From Andreprevotia lacus DSM 23236 (GTDB lineage: Bacteria > Pseudomonadota > Gammaproteobacteria > Burkholderiales > Chitinibacteraceae): a DNA stretch of 47,689 bases. A program made the position numbers and the translations under genes. The stretch's first letter is position 1. Every line of letters starts with the position of its first letter. Below the pieces are notes generated by a model. The model had not been told where the DNA came from. It worked only from the letters and a program-made list of their open reading frames with translations, and did not search any database. The stretch spans positions 1-47,689 of the forward strand of contig NZ_FWXD01000028.1 of NCBI RefSeq assembly GCF_900176275.1, given 5' to 3'. This document shows, one piece after another, positions 18,789 to 27,825 of the stretch.

Positions 18789-19634
18789 ATGCTGGAAAGA
18801 ATCAAAACCATGATCGATAGCCTGTCCCGGTCCGAGCGCAAAGTCGCCGAACTGGTACTGGCGCAGCCGAATCTGGTTGCCAATGCCCCTATCGCGCAGA
18901 TCGCCGAACTGGCTGACGTTTCGCAGCCCACCGTGATCCGTTTCTGCCGCTCGCTCAACTGCTCGGGCCTGCAGGATTTCAAGTTGCGCCTCACGCGCAG
19001 CCTGGTGTCCGGCGTGCCTTATGTGCACTCGATGGTGTCGGCCGAAGATTCGGCGCACGACCTCGCCAAGAAGCTGTTCGACAACAATATCTCGCATTTG
19101 TTGCGCTGCCGTAACGAGCTGGATACCGATGTACTCGAACGCGCGATCAAGGTGCTCTCCAACACGCACAAGATCGAAGTCTGGGGCCAGGGCCAGTCCG
19201 GCGCGGTTGCCATCGATGCGCAGAACAAGTTCTTCCGCCTCGGCGTACCCACCGTGGCCTATACCGACCCGCACATGCACGGCATGAGCGCGTCCATGCT
19301 CAAGCCCGGCGATGCCGTGGTCGCGGTGTCCAATTCCGGCCGCACGCTGGACCTGATCCGTTCGGTGGAAATCGCCCGCGACGCCGGTGCCGACGTGATC
19401 GGCATCACCCATTCCAAATCGCCATTGGCCAAGCGCTGCAACATCTGCCTGTTTGCCGACACGATGGAAGATCCTGATCTATACACACCGATGATCACGC
19501 GCATCGTGCACTTGGTCATCATCGACGTGCTCGCTGTCGGCGTGGCGCTCAAACGTGGTCCGGAGCTGATCGACCAGCTCGAAAAAATGAAACGCAACCT
19601 CAAGGAAAAACGCGTGCGCGGGCACGAAAGCTGA
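18789..19634 (+). CDS. hexR: HexR-type transcriptional regulator (RpiR family)
   Basis: Repressor of hexose catabolism; in related bacteria its DNA binding is relieved by KDPG. It has 281 residues. The N-terminal RpiR helix-turn-helix covers about 1-77, with recognition region AELADVSQPTVIRFCRSLNCSGLQDFKLRL. A SIS sugar-phosphate-binding domain covers about 120-260 (VWGQGQSGAVAIDAQNKFFRLG, VAVSNSGRTLDLI). Location between pgl and pgi in the pathway it would control, and two HexR-type operators at the edd and zwf promoters, support the name. No HexR-type site was seen directly before hexR. Confidence 0.92.
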   Translation: MLERIKTMIDSLSRSERKVAELVLAQPNLVANAPIAQIAELADVSQPTVIRFCRSLNCSGLQDFKLRLTRSLVSGVPYVHSMVSAEDSAHDLAKKLFDNNISHLLRCRNELDTDVLERAIKVLSNTHKIEVWGQGQSGAVAIDAQNKFFRLGVPTVAYTDPHMHGMSASMLKPGDAVVAVSNSGRTLDLIRSVEIARDAGADVIGITHSKSPLAKRCNICLFADTMEDPDLYTPMITRIVHLVIIDVLAVGVALKRGPELIDQLEKMKRNLKEKRVRGHES

Positions 19635-19676
19635 TCCGCACACCCGTTCATGTCTCTGACGCAAGGAAGATCCCCG

Positions 19677-21323
19677 ATGTCCAGCTTGACTCAATCCCCG
19701 GCCTGGCTTGCGCTGGCGGAACACTTCAAGGAAGTGTCCGGCCTGCATATGCGCGATCTGTTTGAACAGGACCCGCAACGCTACGAGAAATTCTCGCTCG
19801 AATCCGGCGGTCTGTTCTTCGACTATTCGAAGAACCGCATCACCGAAAAGACCATGTCGTTGCTGCTCGATCTGGTGCGCCAGGCCGGCGTGCCCGAGCG
19901 CATCGAAAAGATGTTTGCCGGCGAGAAAATCAACATCACTGAAAACCGCGCCGTGCTGCACATCGCGCTGCGCAACCTCGACAAGAACCCGATCACCGTC
20001 GACGGTGAAAACGTCATGCCCAAGGTCAATGCGGTCAAGGAGAAGATGTTCCAGTTCTCCGACGAGATCCGCTCGGGCGAGCGCGTCGGCTACACCGGCA
20101 AGGCCTTCACTGACATCGTCAACGTCGGCATCGGCGGCTCCGACCTCGGCCCGGTGATGGTGTGTAATGCGCTGAAGGACTTCGGCCACCAGCGCCTGAA
20201 CATGCATTTCGTGTCCACAGTGGACGGCGACCAGATCGTGTCGATCCTGAAGAAGCTGAACCCGGAAACCACGCTGTTCATCATCGCGTCCAAGACCTTC
20301 ACCACGCAGGAAACCATTACCAACGCGCGCACCGCGCGCCAGTGGTTCCTGGATCGCGTCGGCAACGAAGCACACATCGCCAAGCATTTCGTCGCCGTGT
20401 CGACCAATGCCAAGGCCGTGGCCGAATTCGGCATCGATACCAACAACATGTTCGAATTCTGGGACTGGGTGGGTGGCCGCTATTCGCTGTGGTCGGCCAT
20501 TGGCCTCGCCATCGCCATCTATCTGGGCCGCCACGACTATCAGGACCTGCTGCATGGTGCCTACACCATGGACGAGCACTTCAAGAACAAGCCGCTGGAA
20601 CAGAACCTGCCGGTCATCCTTGCCGTGCTGGGCGTGTGGTACATCAATTTCTTCGGCGCGGCCACGCACCTGATCTCGCCGTACAACCAGAGCCTGCAGC
20701 GCTTCCCGGCCTATCTGCAGCAGCTGGACATGGAATCGAACGGCAAGACGGTCGATCTGGACGGCCAGCGCGTCGATTACCAGACCGGCCCGGTGGTGTG
20801 GGGTGATGCCGGCATCAACGGCCAGCACGCCTACTACCAGATGCTGCATCAAGGTTCGCAGCTGGTGCCGATCGACTTCATCGCCAGCGTCGAGCACCCG
20901 GAAATCCCCGAGCCGCACAGCACCATCCTGATGGCCAACTTCTTCGCGCAGACCGAAGCCTTCATGCGCGGCAAGAACGAAGCCGAAGTGCGCGCGGAGC
21001 TGAACAAGGCCGGCATCGTGGGTGAAGCGCAGGATGCGCTGGTGCCGCACAAGATTTTCGAGGGCAACCGCCCGACCAACACCATCCTGATGCAACGCCT
21101 GACACCGCGCCGCCTTGGCGCGCTGATCGCGCTGTACGAACACAAGGTGTTCGTGCAAGGCACCATCTGGAACATCAATTCCTACGACCAGTGGGGCGTG
21201 GAACTCGGCAAGCAGCTGGCCAAGGCCATCGAAGCCGATCTGCACACCCCCGGTCTGACCACCGGCCACGACGCGTCCACCAACGGCCTCATCAATTACT
21301 ACAAGCGGAATACCCCGCGCTAA
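19677..21323 (+). CDS. pgi: Glucose-6-phosphate isomerase
   Basis: Interconverts glucose 6-phosphate and fructose 6-phosphate, here probably returning Entner-Doudoroff or gluconeogenic carbon to glucose 6-phosphate. The ATG at 19677, preceded by AAGGAAGA at 19663-19670, gives 548 residues, close to the usual 549; an ATG nine codons earlier has no such site. The family signature [14 protein letters not shown] is at 263-276. In the second active-site block the sequence is [16 protein letters not shown], so Asp377 stands where many homologues have the catalytic Glu of GEPGTNGQH. The gene follows hexR by 42 bases. Confidence 0.96.
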   Translation: MSSLTQSPAWLALAEHFKEVSGLHMRDLFEQDPQRYEKFSLESGGLFFDYSKNRITEKTMSLLLDLVRQAGVPERIEKMFAGEKINITENRAVLHIALRNLDKNPITVDGENVMPKVNAVKEKMFQFSDEIRSGERVGYTGKAFTDIVNVGIGGSDLGPVMVCNALKDFGHQRLNMHFVSTVDGDQIVSILKKLNPETTLFIIASKTFTTQETITNARTARQWFLDRVGNEAHIAKHFVAVSTNAKAVAEFGIDTNNMFEFWDWVGGRYSLWSAIGLAIAIYLGRHDYQDLLHGAYTMDEHFKNKPLEQNLPVILAVLGVWYINFFGAATHLISPYNQSLQRFPAYLQQLDMESNGKTVDLDGQRVDYQTGPVVWGDAGINGQHAYYQMLHQGSQLVPIDFIASVEHPEIPEPHSTILMANFFAQTEAFMRGKNEAEVRAELNKAGIVGEAQDALVPHKIFEGNRPTNTILMQRLTPRRLGALIALYEHKVFVQGTIWNINSYDQWGVELGKQLAKAIEADLHTPGLTTGHDASTNGLINYYKRNTPR

Positions 21324-21398
21324 CCGCCATCCCGCCCTGCGCCCACCGGCCCGGGGCGGTCGGCAGTCCCCAGATCAACCTATCAAGTGAGAGTGACA

Positions 21399-24056
21399 AT
21401 GGCAGAGCAGCATCATGACCTCGACCCCCAGGAAACGCGCGAGTGGCTGGAAGCCCTCGATGGCGTGCTGGAACAGGAAGGCGCGGAGCGTGCGCATTTC
21501 CTGGTCGAACAACTGATCGACCATGCCCGCAAAGATGGCGTGAACATTCCGTATACCGCCACCACTGCGTACATCAACACCATTCCGGCACACCTCGAGG
21601 CCAAGAGCCCGGGCAATCACAATTATGAAGAGCGCATCCGCTCGTATACGCGCTGGAATGCCGCAGCCATGGTGGTCAAGGCCAACCGCAGCGATGCCGA
21701 GCCGGGCGGCCATATCACCTCGTTTGCCTCTGCAGCCGCACTGTATGACGTGGGCTGGAACCACTTCTGGCATGCGCCGAGCGACAACCACGGCGGCGAT
21801 CTGGTGTACTTCCAGGGCCACAGCGCGCCGGGCATGTATGCCCGCGCCTATCTGGAAGGCCGCATCACCGAAGAGCAACTGAACAAGTTCCGCCGTGAAG
21901 TGGACGGCGGCGGCCTGTCGTCCTACCCGCACCCGTGGCTGATGCCGAACTTCTGGCAGTTCCCCACCGTGTCGATGGGCCTGGGGCCCATCATGGCCAT
22001 CTATCAGGCCCGCTTCATGAAGTACCTGCACGACCGTGGCTTTACCCAGAAGGGTGACCGCAAGGTGTGGGCCTTCATGGGCGACGGAGAAATGGACGAG
22101 CCGGAATCGCTGGGCGCGATCTCGCTGGCCGGCCGTGAAAAGCTGGACAACCTCGTGTTCGTCATCAACTGCAACCTGCAGCGTCTGGACGGCCCGGTAC
22201 GCGGCAACGGCAAGATCATCCAGGAACTGGAAGGCGACTTCCGTGGTTCGGGCTGGAACGTGATCAAGGTCATCTGGGGTTCGGGCTGGGATGCACTGCT
22301 GGCACGCGACAAGAAGGGCCTGCTGCAAAAGCGCATGGCCGAAGTGGTCGACGGCGAATACCAGACCTACAAGTCCAAGGACGGCGCATACGTGCGCGAG
22401 CACTTCTTCAACTCGCCAGAGTTGAAGGAACTGGTGTCCAATATGTCCGACGACGACATCTGGCGCCTGACTCGTGGCGGCAACGATCCGCACAAGGTCT
22501 ACGCCGGCTACAAGGCTGCTGTCGAACACAAGGGTGCGCCGACACTGCTGCTGGTCAAGACCGTCAAGGGCTACGGTATGGGTTCGGCTGGTGAATCGCA
22601 GAACGTGGCGCACCAGACCAAGAAGCTGTCCGACGACGACATGCTGCACCTGCGTGACCGCTTCAAGATCCCGCTCACCGACGAAGAAGCCAAGGCGTGC
22701 AAGTTCTACCTGCCGCCGGCCGATGCGCCGGAAATGCAATACATGCACGCGCAACGTGCTGCGCTGGGCGGCTACCTGCCGTCGCGCAACCCGGTGAACG
22801 AACCGCTGCAAGTGCCTGCACTGGACGCCTTCAAGGCCCAGCTGGAAAGCACCGGTGAGCGTGAAATGTCCACCACCATGGCCTTCGTGCGCATCATGAA
22901 CACGCTGGTCAAGGACAAGAACATCGGCAAGCGCGTCGTGCCCATCGTGCCGGATGAATCCCGCACCTTCGGCATGGAAGGCATGTTCCGCCAGCTGGGC
23001 ATCTGGTCGCACGTCGGCCAGCTGTACGCACCGCAAGACGCCGACCAGCTGATGTTCTACAAGGAATCTACTGACGGCCAGATCCTGCAGGAAGGCATCA
23101 ACGAAGCCGGCGCTATGGCCGACTGGATTGCCGCTGCCACCTCGTACGCCAACCACGGCGTGACGATGATCCCGATCTACATCTACTACTCGATGTTCGG
23201 CTTCCAGCGTATCGGTGACCTGGCCTGGGCGGCCGGTGACCTGCGCGCACGCGGCTTCCTGGTGGGCGGCACCGCCGGCCGCACCACGCTGAACGGCGAA
23301 GGCCTGCAGCATCAGGACGGCCACGGCCACCTGTTTGCCGAATTCATCCCGAACTGCGTGTCGTATGACCCGACCTTTGCCTACGAGCTGGCAGTGATCG
23401 TGCAGCACGGCATGAAGCGCATGTATCAGGATCAGGAAAACATCTATTACTACCTGTCGGTGATGAACGAAAACTACACCCACCCGGCCATGCCGGCGGG
23501 TGCTGAGGAAGGCATCATCAAGGGCATGTATCTGTTCCGCGAGGGCGATGCCAAGGCCAAGCTGAAGGTGCAGCTGCTGGGTTCGGGCACCATCTTCCGC
23601 GAAGTGATTGCCGCTGCCGACCTCTTGAAGGCCGACTTCGACATCGACGCCGACATCTGGTCCGCCACCAGCCTGAACGAGCTGAAGCGCGACGGCATGG
23701 CCGCCGAGCGTTACAACCTGCTGCACCCGACCGGCGAGCAGCAGGTGCCGTACGTGACGCAGCTGCTGAAGGATCGCCAGGGCCCGGTGATTGCCGCGAC
23801 CGACTACAAGCGCGTGTTTGCCGACCAGATCCGCGAATACGTGCCGCAACGCATGGTCACGCTGGGTACAGACGGTTTCGGCCGTTCGGACAGCCGCCAG
23901 GCGCTGCGCAAGTTCTTCGAGGTCGATCGTTACCACGTGGCACTGGCTGCCCTCAAGGCACTGGCCGACGAAGGCAAGATCGAGCGCACCAAGGTGGCCG
24001 AAGCGATTGCCAAGTACGGCATCGAAACCGACCGCCCGGCACCGTGGACCGTATAA
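21399..24056 (+). CDS. aceE: Pyruvate dehydrogenase E1 component (homodimeric type)
   Basis: Thiamine-diphosphate-dependent decarboxylase of the PDH complex, which turns pyruvate from the Entner-Doudoroff pathway into acetyl groups. The 885 residues match the single-chain AceE type of Gram-negatives. The ThDP/Mg motif GDGEMDEPES at 228-237 runs to NLVFVINCN at 251-259. Other conserved blocks are FQGHSAPGMYARAYLEGR and LQHQDGHGHL. The start at 21399 was preferred over an upstream in-frame codon because the protein then begins MAEQHHDLDPQETREWLEAL, as usual. Only 75 bases separate it from pgi. Confidence 0.97.
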   Translation: MAEQHHDLDPQETREWLEALDGVLEQEGAERAHFLVEQLIDHARKDGVNIPYTATTAYINTIPAHLEAKSPGNHNYEERIRSYTRWNAAAMVVKANRSDAEPGGHITSFASAAALYDVGWNHFWHAPSDNHGGDLVYFQGHSAPGMYARAYLEGRITEEQLNKFRREVDGGGLSSYPHPWLMPNFWQFPTVSMGLGPIMAIYQARFMKYLHDRGFTQKGDRKVWAFMGDGEMDEPESLGAISLAGREKLDNLVFVINCNLQRLDGPVRGNGKIIQELEGDFRGSGWNVIKVIWGSGWDALLARDKKGLLQKRMAEVVDGEYQTYKSKDGAYVREHFFNSPELKELVSNMSDDDIWRLTRGGNDPHKVYAGYKAAVEHKGAPTLLLVKTVKGYGMGSAGESQNVAHQTKKLSDDDMLHLRDRFKIPLTDEEAKACKFYLPPADAPEMQYMHAQRAALGGYLPSRNPVNEPLQVPALDAFKAQLESTGEREMSTTMAFVRIMNTLVKDKNIGKRVVPIVPDESRTFGMEGMFRQLGIWSHVGQLYAPQDADQLMFYKESTDGQILQEGINEAGAMADWIAAATSYANHGVTMIPIYIYYSMFGFQRIGDLAWAAGDLRARGFLVGGTAGRTTLNGEGLQHQDGHGHLFAEFIPNCVSYDPTFAYELAVIVQHGMKRMYQDQENIYYYLSVMNENYTHPAMPAGAEEGIIKGMYLFREGDAKAKLKVQLLGSGTIFREVIAAADLLKADFDIDADIWSATSLNELKRDGMAAERYNLLHPTGEQQVPYVTQLLKDRQGPVIAATDYKRVFADQIREYVPQRMVTLGTDGFGRSDSRQALRKFFEVDRYHVALAALKALADEGKIERTKVAEAIAKYGIETDRPAPWTV

Positions 24057-24070
24057 AGCACTGAGTGCAA

Positions 24071-24091
24071 CGGGGTGGCGCTGCCACCCCG
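24071..24091 (+). other. Intercistronic hairpin between aceE and aceF
   Basis: CGGGGTGGC (24071-24079) and GCCACCCCG (24083-24091) form a 9-bp stem with a 3-base loop and no T tract. The gap of 101 bases to aceF is otherwise empty. The hairpin may tune subunit ratios or protect mRNA ends. Confidence 0.5.
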
Positions 24092-24157
24092 CCCGGCGGG
24101 CGCATGTACGCATGCCCCGCCCCTGCCCTCTCAGGCTCACCCTCTCAGGATTTGGAC

Positions 24158-25804
24158 ATGAGTAACCTGATCGAACTGAAGATTCCCGATATCGGCGGCC
24201 ACGAAGGCGTCGACGTCATCGAAGTACTGGTCAATGTCGGCGATACCGTCAGCAAGGAACAATCGCTGATCACGCTGGAAACCGACAAGGCCACCATGGA
24301 AGTACCCGCCAGCCACGCTGGTGTCATCAAAGAACTCAAGGTCAAGGTGGGCGACAAGGTGTCCGAAGGCACCGTCGTCGTCATCGTGGAAGCAGGCGAT
24401 GCCGCTGCTGCCGCACCTGCGCCTGTGGCTGCGCCGGCTCCCGTCGCGGCACCGGCCCCCGCACCAGCAGCAGCACCGGCTGCAGCACCTGTTGCTGCGG
24501 CAAGCGCACTGGTGGAAGTGCATGTGCCGGATATCGGCGGTCACGACAACGTGGACGTGATCGAAGTGCTGGTCAAGGCCGGCGATACCGTCGCGCTGGA
24601 GCAATCGCTGATCACGCTGGAAACCGACAAGGCCACCATGGAAGTACCGTCCAGCGCGGCCGGCGTGGTGGAAAGCGTGCTGGTCAAGGTGGGCGACAAG
24701 GTCAGCCAGGGCGGCCTGATTCTCACCGTGAAGAGCAACGGTGCAGCCGCTGCTGCACCGGCACCCGCTGCCGCAGCAGCCCCCGTTGCGGCACCTGCAG
24801 CCGCGCCTGCCCCGGCACCTGTTGCGGCCCCCGTGGCAGCTCCGGTGGCCAGCGCGCCCGCCAGGATCGATGAAGTCGCCTTCTCCAAGGCCCATGCCAG
24901 CCCGTCGGTACGCAAGTTCGCACGCGAACTGGGTGTTGATCTGGGCAAAGTCAAGGGCAGCGGCCCCAAGAACCGTATCGTCAGCGTTGACGTACAAGCC
25001 TATGTGAAGGGCGTGATGACCGGCAGCATCGCCAGCCCGGTCGCACCGGCCGCTGGTGGCTCGGGCGTGGGTCTGGATCTGTTGCCGTGGCCCAAGGTCG
25101 ACTTTGCCAAGTTCGGCCCGGTCGAAGCCAAGCCGCTGTCCAAGATCAAGAAGATTTCCGGCGCCAACCTGCATCGCAACTGGGTGGTCATCCCGCACGT
25201 CACGTTCAACGACGAGTGCGATATCACCGAGCTGGAAGAATTCCGCAAGAGCATCGGCAAGGAATGGGAAAAGTCCGGTCTCAAGCTGTCGCCGCTGGCC
25301 TTCATCATCAAGGCCGCTGCTGAAGCACTGAAGGCATTCCCGGAAATGAACTCGTCGCTGGATGGCGACAATCTGGTGCTCAAGCAGTACTACCACATCG
25401 GTTTCGCTGCCGACACGCCGAATGGCCTGGTCGTGCCGGTGATCAAGGATGCGGACAAGAAGGGCCTGAAGCAGATCGCCAGGGAGCTGACCGATCTGTC
25501 GGCACTGGCGCGCGAAGGCAAGCTCAAGCCGACCGACATGCAAGGTGCGACTTTCACCATTTCGTCGCTGGGCGGCATTGGCGGCACCAGCTTCACGCCG
25601 ATCATCAACGCGCCGGAGGTCGCGATCCTTGGCGTGTGCAAGAGCCAGATCAAGCCGGTATGGAATGGTTCGGCCTTCGAGCCGCGCCTGATGTGCCCGC
25701 TGTCGCTGTCCTTCGATCACCGCGTGATCGACGGCGCGCAAGCCGGCCGCTTCACCGTGCATCTGGGCAAACTGCTGGCCGACATCCGTCGCCTGGTTCT
25801 GTGA
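24158..25804 (+). CDS. aceF: Dihydrolipoamide acetyltransferase, PDH E2 component
   Basis: Core of the pyruvate dehydrogenase complex; moves acetyl groups from E1 to CoA on swinging lipoyl arms. It has 548 residues from the ATG at 24158. Two lipoyl domains (about 1-80 and 118-193) carry the lipoylated Lys44 and Lys158 in [10 protein letters not shown], each followed by a flexible Ala/Pro linker. The peripheral subunit-binding domain is near 245-285 ([20 protein letters not shown]). The catalytic domain ends with [10 protein letters not shown], with His521 and Asp525 as active-site residues. AGGA lies eight bases before the ATG. lpdA follows after 10 bases. Confidence 0.97.
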   Translation: MSNLIELKIPDIGGHEGVDVIEVLVNVGDTVSKEQSLITLETDKATMEVPASHAGVIKELKVKVGDKVSEGTVVVIVEAGDAAAAAPAPVAAPAPVAAPAPAPAAAPAAAPVAAASALVEVHVPDIGGHDNVDVIEVLVKAGDTVALEQSLITLETDKATMEVPSSAAGVVESVLVKVGDKVSQGGLILTVKSNGAAAAAPAPAAAAAPVAAPAAAPAPAPVAAPVAAPVASAPARIDEVAFSKAHASPSVRKFARELGVDLGKVKGSGPKNRIVSVDVQAYVKGVMTGSIASPVAPAAGGSGVGLDLLPWPKVDFAKFGPVEAKPLSKIKKISGANLHRNWVVIPHVTFNDECDITELEEFRKSIGKEWEKSGLKLSPLAFIIKAAAEALKAFPEMNSSLDGDNLVLKQYYHIGFAADTPNGLVVPVIKDADKKGLKQIARELTDLSALAREGKLKPTDMQGATFTISSLGGIGGTSFTPIINAPEVAILGVCKSQIKPVWNGSAFEPRLMCPLSLSFDHRVIDGAQAGRFTVHLGKLLADIRRLVL

Positions 25805-25814
25805 GGACGGCACG

Positions 25815-27614
25815 ATGAGCACAATCGAACTCAAAGTACCGGATATCGGCGGCCATGACGGCGTGGATGTCATCGAAGTGTTCGTCAGCGTCGGCGATAC
25901 CGTCGCGGTCGAGCAAAGCCTGATTACGCTGGAAACTGACAAGGCCACCATGGAAGTGCCGGCCAGCCATGCCGGCGTGATCAAGGAACTGAAGATCAAG
26001 GTCGGCGACAAAGTGTCGGAAGGCAGCGTCATTGCCATCGTCGAAGCCAGCGCAGCCGCCGCTGCGCCTGCTCCGGCAGCGGCTCCCGCCCCTGCGGCTG
26101 CACCGGCCCCCGCGCCGGTTGCAGCACCCGCTCCGGCAGCCACACCGGCACCGGTTGCTGGCAGCTACAGCGGCCCGGTCGATATCGAAACCGAGCTGGT
26201 GGTGCTGGGCGCAGGCCCGGGCGGCTATTCGGCTGCGTTCCGCGCATCTGACCTGGGCGTCAAGACCGTCATCGTCGAGCGCTACGCCACCCTGGGTGGC
26301 GTGTGCCTGAACGTGGGCTGCATTCCGTCCAAGGCACTGCTGCACAATGCAGCCGTGATCGACGAAGTGGCCCACCTTGAAGCGCACGGCATCAAGTTCG
26401 GCAAGCCGGAAGTCGATATCGACGCACTGCGCGGCTACAAGGAAAAGGTCATTGGCAAGCTCACCGGCGGTCTGGCCGGTATGGCCAAAGCACGCAAGGT
26501 AGACGTGGTACGCGGCCTCGGCACTTTCCTCGATGCCTACCACCTGCAGGTGGAAACCACCGAGGGCACCGGTCAGGCCAAGACCGGCACCAAGCAGGTG
26601 ATCCGCTTCAAGCAGGCCATCATTGCCGCCGGTTCGTCGGTGGTGAAGCTGCCCTTCATTCCGGATGATCCGCGTGTGGTCGATTCGACCGGCGCGCTGG
26701 AACTCAAGGCCGTACCGAAGAAAATGCTGGTGGTCGGCGGCGGCATCATTGGTCTGGAAATGGGCACCGTTTACTCCACGCTGGGCGCACGTCTGGACGT
26801 GGTGGAAATGATGGACGGCCTGATGCAGGGCCCGGATCGTGATCTGGTCAAGGTGTGGGAAAAGTGGAACGCCCACCGTTTCGACAACATCATGACCAGC
26901 ACCAAGACCGTGGCCATCGACCCGCGCGAAGATGGCGTTTACGTCACCTTCGAAGGCGTCAACGCCCCCAAGGAACCGCAGCGCTACGATCTGGTGCTCT
27001 ACGCCACCGGCCGCTCGCCCAATGGCAAGAAGATCGGCGCGGAAAACGCCGGTGTCTTCGTAGACCCGCGCGGCTTCATCCCGGTGGACAAGCAGCAACG
27101 CACCAACGTGCCGCACATCTTTGCGATTGGCGACATCGTCGGCCAGCCCATGCTGGCGCACAAGGGCGTGCATGAAGGCCACGTGGCAGCCGAGAACGTG
27201 GCCGGCCACAAGGCGTTCTTCGACGCCCGCGTGATCCCGGGCGTGGCCTACACCGATCCGGAAGTGGCATGGGTGGGCCTGACCGAGGCCGAAGCCAAGG
27301 CGCAGGGCATCAAGGTGGAACGTGGCGTGTTCCCGTGGGCGGCCTCGGGCCGCGCCATTGCCAACGACCGCACCGAGGGCTTTACCAAGCTGATTTTCGA
27401 TGCCGAAACGCATCGCATCGTCGGTGGTGCCATTGTCGGCCCGCACGCTGGGGACATGATCGGCGAAGTCTGCCTGGCCATCGAAATGGGCGCGGATGCC
27501 GTGGATATCGCCAAGACCATCCACCCGCACCCGACCATGGGCGAATCGATCGGCATGGCTGCCGAGGTATTCGAAGGCAGTTGTACCGACCTGCCGCCGA
27601 TGAAGAAAAAGTAA
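25815..27614 (+). CDS. lpdA: Dihydrolipoamide dehydrogenase with N-terminal lipoyl domain (PDH E3)
   Basis: FAD enzyme that reoxidises dihydrolipoamide in the PDH complex. At 599 residues it is about 125 longer than ordinary E3 because of an N-terminal lipoyl domain (Lys43 in [10 protein letters not shown]) and an Ala/Pro linker at about 79-115. This is the arrangement known from neisserial P64k and some other betaproteobacteria. The FAD-binding GAGPGG is at 132-137, the redox disulfide Cys164/Cys169 lies in [13 protein letters not shown], and the catalytic His572 and Glu577 lie in [14 protein letters not shown] precedes the ATG. It is the last gene of aceE-aceF-lpdA and ends at a strong terminator. 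Confidence 0.97.
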   Translation: MSTIELKVPDIGGHDGVDVIEVFVSVGDTVAVEQSLITLETDKATMEVPASHAGVIKELKIKVGDKVSEGSVIAIVEASAAAAAPAPAAAPAPAAAPAPAPVAAPAPAATPAPVAGSYSGPVDIETELVVLGAGPGGYSAAFRASDLGVKTVIVERYATLGGVCLNVGCIPSKALLHNAAVIDEVAHLEAHGIKFGKPEVDIDALRGYKEKVIGKLTGGLAGMAKARKVDVVRGLGTFLDAYHLQVETTEGTGQAKTGTKQVIRFKQAIIAAGSSVVKLPFIPDDPRVVDSTGALELKAVPKKMLVVGGGIIGLEMGTVYSTLGARLDVVEMMDGLMQGPDRDLVKVWEKWNAHRFDNIMTSTKTVAIDPREDGVYVTFEGVNAPKEPQRYDLVLYATGRSPNGKKIGAENAGVFVDPRGFIPVDKQQRTNVPHIFAIGDIVGQPMLAHKGVHEGHVAAENVAGHKAFFDARVIPGVAYTDPEVAWVGLTEAEAKAQGIKVERGVFPWAASGRAIANDRTEGFTKLIFDAETHRIVGGAIVGPHAGDMIGEVCLAIEMGADAVDIAKTIHPHPTMGESIGMAAEVFEGSCTDLPPMKKK

Positions 27615-27634
27615 GCCTCTCTTACTCTGGCAGC

Positions 27635-27676
27635 AAAAAAACGCCGCACCGGATTCCGGGCGGCGTTTTATTTTAT
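27635..27676 (+). terminator. Terminator of the pyruvate dehydrogenase operon
   Basis: AAAACGCCGC (27638-27647) pairs with GCGGCGTTTT (27660-27669), with an inner CCGG/CCGG stem, followed by ATTTTATT. It begins 20 bases after the lpdA stop. Confidence 0.88.
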
Positions 27677-27712
27677 TGGATTTTGCTTATTTTCTAATCA
27701 ATTCCTCCCCGC

Positions 27713-27740
27713 TTGTATGTTTTCATACAGCTGGTATATG
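27713..27740 (+). promoter_or_regulatory. Putative promoter of the LPMO gene
   Basis: TTGTAT (27713-27718) and TATATG (27735-27740), with a 16-base spacer, resemble a sigma-70 promoter. GTATG/CATAC (27715-27728) is an inverted repeat around TTTT inside the spacer and could be an operator. The leader to the ATG at 27826 is about 80 bases. Confidence 0.4.
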
Positions 27741-27825
27741 CTTGCCGCGACCGTGACGACCAGCAAGAGTTGCGCGGCAGCCCGCCCTGTCCAGGCGGGT
27801 ATCCAAAGAAGAAGAGGAGATCGAA

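Noticed and set aside
21375-24140. Very long minus-strand frame (over 900 codons) opposite aceE
   Set aside because: It is the antisense of a GC-rich, codon-biased gene; the translation is His/Val/Gln-rich without family motifs, while aceE is unambiguous.
24400-24880. Tandem GC-rich repeats as a possible minisatellite or CRISPR-like array
   Set aside because: They encode the Ala/Pro linkers between lipoyl domains; unit length is irregular and there are no spacers.
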